A program made the position numbers and the translations under genes. 64,000 bases of DNA. It comes from Gigaspora rosea (Eukaryota; Glomeromycota; Glomeromycetes; Diversisporales; Gigasporaceae). The notes under the pieces were generated by a model that saw nothing but the letters and a program-made list of their open reading frames with translations, made no database searches and was not told where the DNA came from. Position 1 is the first letter of the stretch, and each line of letters starts with the position of its first letter. Location of the stretch: positions 79,080 through 143,079 of the forward strand of contig QKWP01001249.1 in assembly GCA_003550325.1 (NCBI GenBank). The letters are read 5' to 3'. Of the stretch, positions 45,976 through 57,949 are shown one piece after another.

Positions 45976-46697
45976 AAAGGTTTGTGGCGCAGACAAAATT
46001 CTTAAAATTCGTTAAGATTTGGGTCAAGGTTAGGATTTAGAGAGGATCATTTATATAGTAAAATTGTCCAACGAAAACTTTTTGTCAGAGCTTAAAAAGT
46101 GGTTTCTTATGCTGATTTTTGAGTTATGAACGATTTTTGGAACGAATATTTGAATCCTCCTGATCGTGTTACGTTGGAGGGTGAGATCAACTATGTAAAT
46201 CAAAATTATGTATAGATGTATATCAAATTTTATATGCGAATTTTTTTTTATGCATGATGTAGATCACGATTTTTATAATTAGTAAATCAAGATTAAACCT
46301 TTGTAAAGCCTAATATCGGACATTTGTTAACAAAGTTACGTTTTTATTTTTTGCATTTGAATATAAAAATTTAAAAATTGTAGTAGAATTCTGAATTTTT
46401 TTATATTCAAATGTAAAAAATAAAAACGTAACTTTGTTAACAAAGGTTCGATTTTAGGCTTTACAAAGGGTTTATCTTGAAATATAATATTGTTAAGGCT
46501 ATATATCTATTTAAAATTTACTCTAATTATAATAAAATTCAAAAAATTCATGATATACATCCATGATTTACATAGTTGATCTCACCCCCAGTGTTACGTT
46601 ACACATAATTTTGAAATCTGACCTTGTTACGTTACACTTAATCTTGAAATCTGATTCGTAGTTCAGGAGATCTGCGCCGCAAACCTTGTACATATTT
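45976..46697. mobile_element. Foldback element, about 720 bp, nested inverted repeats
   Basis: The outer ends AAGGTTTGTGGCGCAGA and (reverse) AAGGTTTGCGGCGCAGA are inverted. Inside, GGTGAGATCAACTATGTAAA at about 46179 is inverted at about 46565-46590. The centre is a hairpin with arms of about 70 bp (46297-46370 and 46396-46470, containing TTGTTAACAAAGTTACG). No protein coding seen. Confidence 0.75.
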
Positions 46698-47619
46698 CAG
46701 TATTTTCGGTATGCCAAATATTACTATAATACAATGAACCCATTTAAATCCCGGAAATTACGTAATGCCACAAAAATAAACGATTAGATCAAAATTTTAT
46801 GAATCATTATTAATCATTACCAAAATCGAAAAATCTGTCCATACGAATCACAAACTTAACGAATTGGCAAATATTCGGTCGGTCAATTTTTGCCTGGTGT
46901 CCCAGAATTTATGAAAATAGTTGTTAAAATAAGTTATTGAAAAAAGGTTATTACCCTGAAAAATTGCTTCAGAATTCGTCCTTACCTAATTTCCTGATAA
47001 TACAACTACCAAATTTAGGTAAATTATCCAAATGCCTAGGTAACTTGCCATTATGCCAATTTTCTTGATATTTATCAATGATAACTTTGCACATTCATTA
47101 CAGCATCTTTCATGAATTCTGAAGCTACTGAAGAATTGTCGATGACCGAACTGATAACTAATTATTTCTGATGTCAGTCGTGGCCGATGCCGGTAATTTA
47201 TTCATTCAGTTATCGGAAAATGTTTCATTTGTTCCAGAATTTATGATAATTTTGCGATAGACATAGTTTAGTATTCATTAATGCAAACCCAGCTTCGGAA
47301 TTTCCCTGCTTATCCTGTATGTTCTTTATTGATACCGCCAAAGTGGCTAATTAGTATGGCAAATAATCACATTAAAGTAGTCAAAATGCTCTATAGCAAT
47401 TTGAAAAAATGGTCGAATGGAGCTTAATGGATAAGTATCTATTGGGCTTCATTGAGATCCTCACATGTAAGATAACCGATGCTAGCCGATCAGAGGACTT
47501 AATTGTGGAAATGGACCAGGAAAACACACTTCGACATTTTTTGGATGAACTTAAAATTTTAATTCAAATTAATGTATTGGTTCTTATTTATATGCAATAT
47601 GATGTTTATTACACATTAG
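46698..47619. other. Intergenic, no gene recognised
   Basis: Somewhat less AT-rich. A 120-codon frame starts at 47409 but has no recognisable domain and runs into the TIR element at 47620, so it is not called. Confidence 0.45.
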
Positions 47620-47734
47620 CCGGAGCGAAGCGGAGGACTTACAGTATTTGTATGTTTGTCCGCCCATGTGTCTGCCTGTCCGCCCACATGACCAATCAAA
47701 TAAATGATTGGCCAATTTTTTTAACTCGCTCCGG
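47620..47734. mobile_element. 115-bp MITE-like element with CCGGAGCGA ends
   Basis: CCGGAGCGA at the left and TCGCTCCGG at the right are exact inverses. The inner part contains GTCCGCCCATGTG and GTCCGCCCACATG. The target duplication is not clear. Confidence 0.55.
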
Positions 47735-47839
47735 ATTTACAATAGTATCTGTTTTCCTAGTAAAATATTGAGATTTTTATATATTTGAAAAATCAAATCT
47801 TTGATGATATAATCCTAAAATAGAGTTGGCGAATTGATT

Positions 47840-47968
47840 TAAGTATGTGACCTTATTTATTTTTTTATTTTTATTTTATTTTATTATTATTTTTTTATTT
47901 TTTTTTTATTTTATTATTATTTTTTTATTATTTTTATTTTTATTTTTATTTATTTTTTTTTATTTATA

Positions 47969-48001
<33 letters not shown>

Positions 48002-48075
48002 TTATTTTTTATTTTTATTTTTTATTTTTTATTTTTTTATTATTTTTTTATTATTTTTTATTTTATTTTTTTGTA
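47840..48075 (+). repeat. T-rich low complexity (TTTTTATT)n
   Basis: Only T with periodic A for more than 200 bases. The open frame across it encodes Phe/Leu/Ile only and is not a gene. 48076-48698 shows no gene. Confidence 0.9.
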
Positions 48076-48698
48076 TTTGACCTTAATTTGCACAAAAAAA
48101 TTTATAATCAAATGTACGTACAATACGTTCACAATTCTGGAATTGAAATTACGTGCAACACAATCTCTAGTCCATTCCCCAACTGATCGGCTAAATTATA
48201 GCCGATGCCGCATATAAGCAGATCGAAATGGATCGATTTTCTAAATATTTATCCAAAATAAATTCTTTTTCCAAACCAGATCCGTAAAGACTATAAATGT
48301 ACATTTTCCACTGTTACCACCATTAGAATCAGAAAATTGTCTCTACAACTTTAATTAAAGGTTAAAGAACCTTTACATAGTAAAATAATTGATATGCTAT
48401 AGTCGGCTATTTAGGCGGTATGACTAGCCGCATCCCACGCAGACGGCAACATTATACATGCTGGCCAGAATTATGCCAGTTGACCAGAATTATTCCAGCT
48501 ATGTTGAATTTTACTGCGCAGCCTGAGCAATGAAATACTGCACAGCCTGCACAGTTGACCATTCCTAGTCAATAGTCGATAATACCCTATTTTACAGTAT
48601 TTAAAAAAAAAACAAAAAAAAAAAGGCAAAAGAAAAATTTACAGCCATGTGGATCATTAAATCTTAATTGTATTACAAAATTCTTATTTACTTTCAAT

Positions 48699-48941
48699 TA
48701 GAGTTGTGACCCGAAACCCGAAACCTTTCCGAAACCTTCAAATTAGAATGTTAATAACTAATGCACACAATTTACTATAAATAACCAAAACATTTCTGAA
48801 ATGCAATCTAATTATAATGTACTTTATGTCTTAAAGTCTAAAATTAAAATTCTAACCCTTTCAGTATAGTATAGAGTTCAGAAAAGGTTTCGGGGTTTCG
48901 GAAAAGTTTCGGGATTTTATATATAGTTTTGCCCAACTCTA
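48699..48941. mobile_element. 243-bp hAT-like MITE
   Basis: Ends TAGAGTTG...CAACTCTA, with subterminal CCCGAAACC and GGTTTCGGG repeats in inverted order. Flanked by CTTTCAAT (48691-48698) and CCTTCAAT (48942-48949), 8 bp with one mismatch. Confidence 0.75.
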
Positions 48942-49354
48942 CCTTCAATATTATCAACTTCAATATAATTCGTTACAAACGTCAATAATTTTACAAATTA
49001 TAGCTGATTCAACCTCGATTTTAATCGTCTACCCACAATAGTTTGTGCTACTTCCTCTATATAGCAGCCACAACGATCGTCCTACTTTTAAATTATCTCA
49101 TAGTTGTCATACTGTTGTCCTTATATTAAACCTTTCGAATGCTTATTAGAATCATTTCACAATGCATCATTGGCTCTAATTTCCGAAAATTTATTTCTAC
49201 TCTCCCATTCAATAGTTACAGGATAAGAGAAATTTATCGCATAATTTATTAATTGAAGTAATTCGAATTTCGAAAATTTTCTGGTAATACACAAATTATA
49301 AATAAGCTAAAAGTAATAAATTCGAACATATTTAATGACATGATTAATTTCAAT

Positions 49355-49843
49355 TAGTGCTTGGATCCGGATACTAAACAGGATTTCCTGTTAGAAATCC
49401 TATCTGCCTAATCCGAATTTATATCCTCAGGTTTATAATCCGGATTGTATCCGAATTTAATTCTAAATTTTTTTTCTTTTTAGTAAATGACGCCCGCCGT
49501 TCAAAATTGAAAAGCTCGACATGCTGAAATAGCATTCAATTTATGTTATTCAACACGTCGAAAATTTTAAATTTTACCAATGTGATCTATGAATAAAAAA
49601 ATTTTATACAAGTAACACTAGAAACTCCATCTCCGTATACGTGCTATGGATATCCGATAGATATCCTATTTTACAGTTATTATCATAAATTCTGGGGCAC
49701 CTGAAAATTTTCTCGTTTTCAGGTATCTTTTCTAACTCTCCGGATAAAAAAGTCGGATTTATTATTCATTTTACAAAAATAATATCTGTTATCCTTTTTA
49801 TTTCCGGATACGTACGGATTTTGTAATCCGAATCCAAGCACTA
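49355..49843. mobile_element. 489-bp hAT-like element with perfect 8-bp duplication
   Basis: Ends TAGTGCTTGGATCCGGAT and (reverse) TAGTGCTTGGATTCGGAT. ATTTCAAT is repeated exactly outside (49347-49354 and 49844-49851). Internal ATCCGGA/ATATCCGATAGATATCC motifs recur. No coding capacity. Confidence 0.85.
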
Positions 49844-50199
49844 ATTTCAATCCCCAAAAATTATTTATCAAATCATCGAAATACTACATTAAGCAAAATA
49901 CTAAAAAAAAAAATTTAGAACAAACTGAATTAATAAAAATCAAATCAAGCCTCACTTTATACATTACTCAAAGATGGAGATATACAAAGACTTTATATCA
50001 TTCCAATAATATGTGAAATTTATTTGACTAGGAATTTTATGAAGGTTTGTTTATGTAGCGCATGCCAAAGGTGCATCGATAAGATTTAATTACATGAAAA
50101 AAAGAGGGGAAAAAATACAAATCTACATGAAGAGAGTTTAATTTAAGTAGGCATAAATAAATAAAATAAATAGAAAAAAAAATCTCGTACTAAAGTACA

Positions 50200-52662
50200 T
50201 TATTGTTGAATATCTGTAGCCTGTGTATTATTTAAATAGCCAAAATTAATAAAATTACGAGAGTACCAATAGATTGTTCCTAAGATGGTAACTATCCAAG
50301 ATATAATATAATGCATGGAAGGTCTTTGCGCTATATCATCAGATATGTTAGTTCCCGCTACAAACGATGCAAAGGTCATAAAAACTATAAAAATAAGGTA
50401 AATTATAGTAATAAATATTGGTGTTTGAAAGCCATCATATACGTCATTACTTCTTGTCTTTAAAACCTAATGAAATTATAAATCTTTTTTTAATAAATCA
50501 AACTAATTAAATTAAAAAAAAAAAACTCAATCAATTTAACTCACGATCAGACAAATTCCACTAACGCCTTGAAATACTGTAGCCAAATATTGTGATGAAT
50601 CGGAGAAAAAGTCAAAAGGATTTTCTCCGTATATCGAAAAACAACCGGTTAAAATTGAACAATAAATAAATTGTGCTAGATATGCATTAGTTGGAGTTCC
50701 AAGTCTCTTGTTCCGATAATTGAATAAATTGGATCTTTTAGGCATGAATTTAGTCGCTGCAGCGTACTCTGTAATTCGTGCATAACTATTAAAAATATTG
50801 GGAATTAATAAAAGATTACATCGAATTATGTATGATAACTTGGAAAACTTACACAAAAAACATTGATCCTACACTTCCAAAAGAAGAAATTGCAATAAGC
50901 AACGACATAAACCTTCTTCCAAGTTCATTATTACCAACAAAAAATATAGCAATAGCCATATCAGGGCTTTCATTTGTCGTATTTGTTAAATTTGCAGTAT
51001 AATTATTATAGTCAACTTCTGTTATAAAAGCAGCATTTGTGAGGATATCTAGGGAAAAATAATTGTTGTTATTTTTTAAAGTATTATAAGCCAAATAAAT
51101 AGAAAATTAATTAATCAAAACCTACAAACTATAAAGGAAACAATAACACTAAAAATAGATGAATATTTCAATTTCTCTTTTGGAGATTTTAATTCTTCGA
51201 TTGAATCTAAAAAGAATGATGTTATTGATTACATTATTGATCGTATTCAATATTCAATATTCAATCCAAGTTAGTATAAATATATCAATCGGGATATCTT
51301 ACAATTAATATTATTCCATCCTGAAATACGTGATAACAAATATACACACAATAATTAATTACCACTTATTTGTCATAAACGATTAATATTTAGGTTTTGA
51401 TTAACATACCCCAATATGCAAATAGAACCTAATTAAGTTTTAAATTGAATTTAATGATTTGAATACTTTTATACTGATATCTGACAACGATTTTATATCC
51501 TTTAATTTTACCTTCATCATAGCATTGGCATAATCACCCAACTTTGGTGAATTTGTATTAAAGATATTATTCCAATTATTTGAATTAGATAATTTCACTA
51601 ATCCAACCATGGAAATAATAAGTAAAGAAAGAAGCTTTAATAAGGCAAGCGTTTGGTTTATGTTGACGGATAATTTATTAGAGAGTATATGATATGTCAT
51701 AATCATTCCTAAAATAATAATCGCAGTAATCGGTAGGATGCTATAAATTCAAATACTACGTTAGAAATCACATCTTTATGAACACCTTTTTACATTCAAT
51801 TTCATATTTAATCCAGATAATTTACATCAAGAAAATAATGACTTATTAACGTAACTAGTTGAATAAATAAATATCTTTTTGATGTAAAGTACATGCTGGA
51901 TTAGATAAAAGTTGGATGTCAAAGGTGAGTATGCTAAACAATTTTAGTTTACATTTTATTTATTTGATTATAGATATAAGTATCTCCTTGAATGGCATAA
52001 AGTAAGTATTTTGCGGAAGTATAGGAATCTGCAATTACACCTCCGGGTATGATTGCACTTTGATTAGAAATTAAATTATATTACTATTTTATAAGTACCA
52101 AAGTAACATATACATACAAATTTAGTAACAATATTTAGAATCACTTACAAAATTGCAACAAAACTAAATATATGCCCCAAGTTTTTGATTTGTGGAAACG
52201 CTTCTTCAATATATTTTTGTTCTCCTATTCCACTGGGAAATGTCCTAAGTCCTAACTATAAAACGGAAAAATCAGTTTATAAAATGAAATGGATAACAAA
52301 TTTGTTTCAAATATTTTCAGATATTGTTTTACCTCAATGTAAATTAGACTACCAAGTAAGCTCATAAAACCACCAATAATCCAAAGTATTAAAGCAATTC
52401 CTGGTGACTGAACCAGTAACCATATTACACCAGGATTTTGAAAAATTCCTATTTGACATAATAATAAACTTTAAATTCATCACGAAATGTCTAATGTCTA
52501 CAAAAAAATAAGATTAAAATACGAACCAGCTCCTATAATTTGATTAATGTTAAACCCTGCTCCTGTTAATATTCCTAGAATTGGCTTGTTATTTTTTTTT
52601 GGTAAACCACCTTCTTCAAAGTCGAAGTCATCATCTTCTTCTAAAGATTTACGTTCACTCAT
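50200..52662 (-). CDS. APC-superfamily amino-acid permease
   Basis: Eleven exons (minus): 52527-52662, 52333-52448, 52149-52255, 51953-52057, 51512-51740, 51410-51428, 51303-51320, 51126-51206, 50853-51048, 50545-50785, 50200-50466. Total 505 codons, and every junction keeps frame with GT-AG. The acidic N-terminus MSERKSLEEDDDFDFEEGG precedes the first membrane segment, with the substrate-site motif GFNINQIIGAGIFQNPG. TFPSGIGEQKYIEEAFPQ follows segment 3. Several more hydrophobic segments give roughly 12 in all. The helix-6 signature, usually FAYDGWN, reads FAYWGWNNINYS and is built from two microexons (19 and 18 nt). About 504 residues is normal for the family. It probably imports amino acids across a membrane; the substrate cannot be told. 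Exon 4's donor (GTAAAC at 51947-51952) is the least certain. Confidence 0.88.
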
Positions 52663-54313
52663 ATTAGATCAAATTGCATTAATGCTAAATATTTCATAAA
52701 GCAAGAACAAAATATTATTTATATATATATATAAAAAAAAAAACAAACACAAATGAGAAATTAATTAGGTCAATTCAAAAGAATTTGCGTTAATTTGACA
52801 CGTAACACAATCAATATTTAGACATTTTATTTTGAAATAAATAAATTCAATGCAATATGATGCAATTTTTTTTATAAAAATAAAAAACTTATTATGCTAA
52901 AATTTTTTTTATAGAATGAAATTGTACAAGAACAGATAGAGTTTAGGTGAAACGAAGGACAGTAACAATTTACCTGTCACAAAAAACACATATTTGTGAA
53001 TGATTTGAATGTTTTTTTTTGGCATCATTATTTTAGCGAAAACATAGCTATAAATGGAAAGTGAAAGTATCACGAATTTTATCTCGAACTTTCTTGATCA
53101 ATGTCCCGTCTACGAACAACCGTTGTATTTATAAAATAAGATAAACTGAAAAAGAAATATTGTGCTAAACTAATTGCACTAATCCAAGATTAGATGCTCA
53201 TCCTCCCAATTTAATATTCGTTTAACCTGATTTCATTCCTGCTTTAATTAGAACGCTATATAAGTGGATTGGAAGTTTTATATAAAGCCATCATTTTTGG
53301 GTTACCGGTACTAGGCAATTTCAATCCATTTCCATCCTGTTCCCACTTAAAACAAATTTATCAAAAAAAAAAAAAAACAATAATAATAATTTAGATTTAT
53401 TCATAAAAAAGAGCAAAATTTTTCAGATTTTAGTAATTTGAAAAACTAATCAAATGTTAATTTTTCAATTTAAAAATCTCTAATAATCAATTTTTTTCGT
53501 AATTTTTTTCGATAATATTTAAATAGCAAAACTTTATTGATAAAATTTCCGCAGACATTTAAACTTTTATAATTTATCTTGAAAAATGGTATTACATAGT
53601 ATCATAAATCAATTTATTTGATAAAACATTAAGTGGAAGATCGCAGATAAAGGGTATAAAATGATCGACATTTTATAATAAATCACGGCGGAATTTAATA
53701 GTAAATTTTTATAGTGTGCGAATGGGGCTTGCTTACATATAAAAGTATTTTTTTATTAAGTAACACTTTCTTGTTGCTTAATTAAAAGTCGTAGAGCTAA
53801 TTCTTGTGATTCTAATGGTAGTAAAATCATCAAAATCGGTTTGATAAATCATAAGATACGAGTATTTTTCAATTGTTTACTATAGAGTTTTTTCTTATGA
53901 ATTGAAGCACATGGCGTTCCACTTACTATATAAGGTAATAGTCACATGCCCGCCGATTTTTACTGTTCCCTTTAACTGCGGACTACTAATTAAGTATTAT
54001 AAAAATATATTGATTATAGGACCATAGTAACATGGAAAATTGCTTTTTAAGGGTTTGAAATTAGATTACATGGAAGAACGGTATTTCAGTAGTTGTCCAC
54101 ACAATATTTCACAATATTTCTGTAAGTAATCAATCATTATCACTTGCACCAACTTACAGCCGAATTCGTAAGTTGTTATGAGATCTTTGATGGAGTTATC
54201 AAACTCATCAAACTATAAAGTTCATTTTAACTACACTATTATAGCGGGACCATTTAAGGAATAATACCAGTTATTAACATAAAATATTTTCAACATTTCT
54301 ATTAAACTTTTCT
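52663..54313. other. Intergenic between permease and kinase-Sel1 gene
   Basis: Upstream side of the permease and downstream side of the kinase gene. AT-rich with A- and T-runs (53360-53400). No element ends or genes recognised. Confidence 0.5.
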
Positions 54314-56384
54314 TTAGTTGCGCGATATGAGTATACACTTTATACGTTCCCGATCAATCCGATAAGTACGATCTTTTTCTGCAGCTTTTTCATACCAATA
54401 TAATGCTTTTTTTAAATCCTTCTCTATTCCTTTACTATGTTCATAACATTGTCCAAGTTCATATTGTGAAGCAAGTAATCCCATTGTAGCCGCCTGTTCA
54501 AATAATTTAAATCCTTTGACCATATCAACATCCGTTCCGCGACCTCTTTGATAACACAACCCTAAGGAATTCATAGCTACAACATTTCCTTTACTTGCTG
54601 CTTTATAGAACAATTTAAATGCTTGAGTATATTTGTTGTTTTTATAATAATAATCTCCAAGCATACGCTCTGCCGCTGCACATTCGTTTTCAATTGCTTT
54701 ATTGTACCATTCAATTGCTTTCTTCGTATTCTTCTTGGTATTCCAACCAATTTGATAACACCTTCCAACAAAATACTGTGCAATAACATCATTTTTATTT
54801 GCTGCTTTAATGAATAATTTAAATGATTCTGTGTCATCTTTAATTGTTCCAATGCTCCAACTATAAAATAATCCGAGCAGACAAATAAACCTTGAGTCAT
54901 CATTATTTTTCAACAACCAATCAAAAACCTCCTTTGTGGTTTTTTTATGTTTGGTTATGAAATTTGTAATTATACTACTAACAGATCTACCTTCATTAAA
55001 TTGTTTATTAAAAATTGAATATAGACTATTTGCAAAGGGAGTCATGGGATCGTGATTTGAATCATCATTTGAATTGTCATTTAAATCAAATTTAATGATT
55101 CCAAAAGCATTATTAAGAAAAGTTTCAACAGATTTTAAATCATTAATGTCAAAATTATCATCGATTGCGTCATCTTGGGCCATAATATTTTTTAACTCCA
55201 TAGCTACTTTTTGGATAGATGGTCGTTTATCTTGTATCCCTTGCCAACATTCTAAATTTAGTTAAGATTCAAATAAGAACTTATGATTGCAAGGAAAAAA
55301 AATATTTAAGTTATATATTATAATATGAACATACGCTCATAAATTGTTATATATTTGTGATTTGTATCGGCAACTGGTTCCTCTCTTAATCCGCTTCTTA
55401 TCCTAAATGGTAAAGTTGCCGTATCTTCGTCTTTAAAAGGAGGTTTTTCACTTGATATTTCCCAAAGGATAACTCCAATGCTATAAACATCTGATGTCTT
55501 ATTCATTTTTTGTCTGCGAGACTTTCCATCTTGTTTTTCTACAATAAAACATTGAGGATCAATATATGGTATAATTCCAAAAACTTCGCTTGTAGATTTA
55601 GACTTTGGAGCTTCGACAATGCGTTGTGATAATCCAAAATCAGCCAATTTCAGGCTGTCTTGATGAATAAGTATATTATTAGAGTGCTTTAAAGGTGAAT
55701 AACGAAATTTCATAGAACTTTATTAGCATTATAATTCTATTAAATTGAGAACTTAAATTATCAAAAAATTTACCAGGTCACCATGAATTATATCACAATC
55801 ATGTAACCATCTAACAGCATCTACAAGTTGAATTGCAAAATGGATTTTTAGCTCCCATTCAATTTTAGTTGCATTGTTCTTCAAATAATCACGCAAAGTT
55901 CCACCATCCGCATACTCGAGGACGAGTACGTATTTGATAACACTTGGATCCATTTGATCTATTTGAAATAATGAATATGGTTAATACATTATTAATTATA
56001 GAAACAAATGAGTATTAACAGTGTCCTTACCTTTGGATTTAGTTATACCATAAAATTCGATAATGTTCTTATGAGATTTCATAGAAATCATATGCTTTAA
56101 CTACATGTCAGTTTTACATATTAGCATAAATATTTAATCTAATAATCATATAAAGATACAATGCCACCTACTTCATTTGCTAACTCTTTATTAATATGTT
56201 CGTTGTTTTCGATCATTTTTAATGCATACGTAGTTTTTGTACTCCGTTGTCTTGCTTTATAAACTTTACTAAAGGCCCCAGAACTGATCATTTTGCATTC
56301 TTCAAATTCTTCAAATTTATATTCTGTAATTTCCCCTTCATGAATTTTACTCTCAATCCAATTGTCGGCCATTTTAAGATGCAT
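54314..56384 (-). CDS. TKL kinase (possibly pseudokinase) with C-terminal Sel1 repeats
   Basis: Five exons (minus): 56172-56384, 56031-56100, 55774-55958, 55335-55686, 54314-55251. The preferred start is the second Met (MADNWIESK, 56372), because the paralogue at 26384 begins at that point; this gives 581 residues. The kinase has SSGAFSKV (weak loop), YALKMI, IIEFYGI, IIHGDL in place of HRD, and ADFGLSQ, then DPQCF, SDVYSIGVILWEI and CWQG...RP. It is followed by a linker (IITNFITKHKKTTKEVFDWL) and four to five Sel1 repeats (e.g. GLCYQRGRGTDVDMVKGFKL, YELGQCYEHSKGIEKDLKKA). Sel1 arrays are protein-binding scaffolds. The missing Arg of HRD does not abolish activity by itself, because the Asp remains. 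Confidence 0.88.
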
Positions 56385-56612
56385 ATTAATTATATTAAAT
56401 GACTTTCATAAAAAAAAATCAAATCTGAACTATTTATATCAGCTGTCTTCATTTGTGCGACAAGTATTTGCATATGATCATTATTAATCCATTTTTGTAT
56501 AAATTTTAGTTTCAAAAATTAAAATGGTACTTTGTTTTACCGTACGCAAATTGTTGATACTTTTCGAATTAAACTTAAAATTATATCCTTTTTTGTTGAG
56601 CCAATATCTTTA

Positions 56613-56775
56613 AGTTATTTAAACAATCTCTAAATTCTGCAGAACACGACAGATTAGTTACGTACTTTAGTTACATGGATTAACCACAAAAGTAGTTATT
56701 TAAACGATCTCTAATTCTGCAGAACACGACAGATTAGTTACGTACTTTAGTTACATGGATTAACCACAAAAGTCA
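56613..56775 (+). repeat. Recent tandem duplication, about 80 bp x 2
   Basis: The block GTTATTTAAACRATCTCTAA through TGGATTAACCACAAAAGT appears twice back to back with three or four differences. It lies upstream of the kinase-Sel1 gene. A single diverged copy is in the matching upstream region of the 26-kb gene (27600-27680). Confidence 0.85.
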
Positions 56776-56988
56776 ATTCACCGATAATATGTTCTCCTAA
56801 TTTATTTATTATATTTTTAGATTCGATAAACATTGCTTATTGTTTGGAATCCTTATTTTGATTTATCGTATCAATTATTAGCAAATCTTAGTATTATCGA
56901 AATCTAAATACAGTAATTAAATTATGTCATATAGCTTATGCTCTGCTTCTGTGTTATCACTAGAAATAGTGGTACTTGGGAACAATTA

Positions 56989-57221
56989 GGCGAGACCAAC
57001 TGGATTCTGTGTTTTACATTACCCCCTCTCCCCTCCGGAATGGGGGTGGGTGGTTCACATATTAAAATTTTTTTTTCAAAAAAAAATTTATTCGAATTGT
57101 TCCTGAATAAAATTTTCCGAAATTTCCCGTAGCCCTATGTTATTTATCTAAATTTTTTTACTATGAAGGGGGGAGGGGACTTTGGGGGTAATATAAAACA
57201 CAGAATCCAGTTGGTCTCGCC
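56989..57221. mobile_element. 233-bp PIF/Harbinger-like MITE
   Basis: Long inverted ends begin GGCGAGACCAACTGGATTCT on both sides and continue to runs of C or G. TTA flanks it (56986-56988 and 57222-57224), the 3-bp target preferred by PIF/Harbinger elements. Confidence 0.8.
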
Positions 57222-57782
57222 TTACAATATCATTCACTTCAAAATTCGTTAACCCTAAGTCGTCCGAATGGCATTAAAAATTTTTTCAAGTATAGACAGT
57301 GTTTTAGCAATATTAGGCCCCTTACTGTAATTTTATCCAAATGTAGTAATTTTGGATATTCTTTAAGCAATATTAAAATCTTGGGATTATGCAATGTCCA
57401 CGACCATTGCATTATCTTATAACATTTGTGCATTGTAATGCGTGTCTTTAAGTATATCATTAGGCGGTGTCACACTAAAACAAGGGGGTACAAGTACCAG
57501 GAACGTAAGTGTATGGTTTTACTGGCATCTAAAATCTTAAAGCTGATTGGTGTACATTTTTTCTCATGATCATTACCTGTTTTATGTAACATAAAATTTC
57601 TAATTTTAGAGGGAGGTTAAAGCGAAGTGAAATTTAGTTAGGAGGTTTATATATTTATATCAAGAATGCGGCGGTTTATGCAGCATGTAGATCATGTATT
57701 AACTTCCACTCTAACCAACAAGTTCATGTATAAAACTTATGATTGTATATTGCAAACATTCGTTCTTCCTTAGTAAAGTGAA
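57222..57782. other. AT-rich intergenic DNA
   Basis: A short minus frame (57239-57460) has no recognisable domain. No other features. Confidence 0.4.
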
Positions 57783-57819
57783 TGGCTTACATGTGCCGCG
57801 CAGCGGCACATGTAAGCCA
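57783..57819. repeat. Perfect GC-rich hairpin, 17-bp arms
   Basis: TGGCTTACATGTGCCGC, three bases, and its exact inverse. A strong stem in AT-rich surroundings. It could be a small foldback element or a structured RNA. Confidence 0.85.
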
Positions 57820-57949
57820 ATCATTTACTTGAAATGATAATCTGATGTCATTTATAATACTTCATTATTACGATCAATGGCTTGCCATTTAAAGTAAATC
57901 GGTTTTAAATTTTAACCAACTTTTATTAAAAAATGATTCATAATACCAG

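Noticed and set aside
47409-47771. 120-codon plus-strand gene
   Set aside because: No domain recognised, and the second half lies in a TIR element (47620-47734).
47847-48080. 77-codon Phe/Leu/Ile frame
   Set aside because: Low-complexity TTTTTATT sequence, no real coding signal.
54577-54903. 108-codon minus-strand ORF
   Set aside because: A shadow of the Sel1 exon of the 54-56 kb gene.
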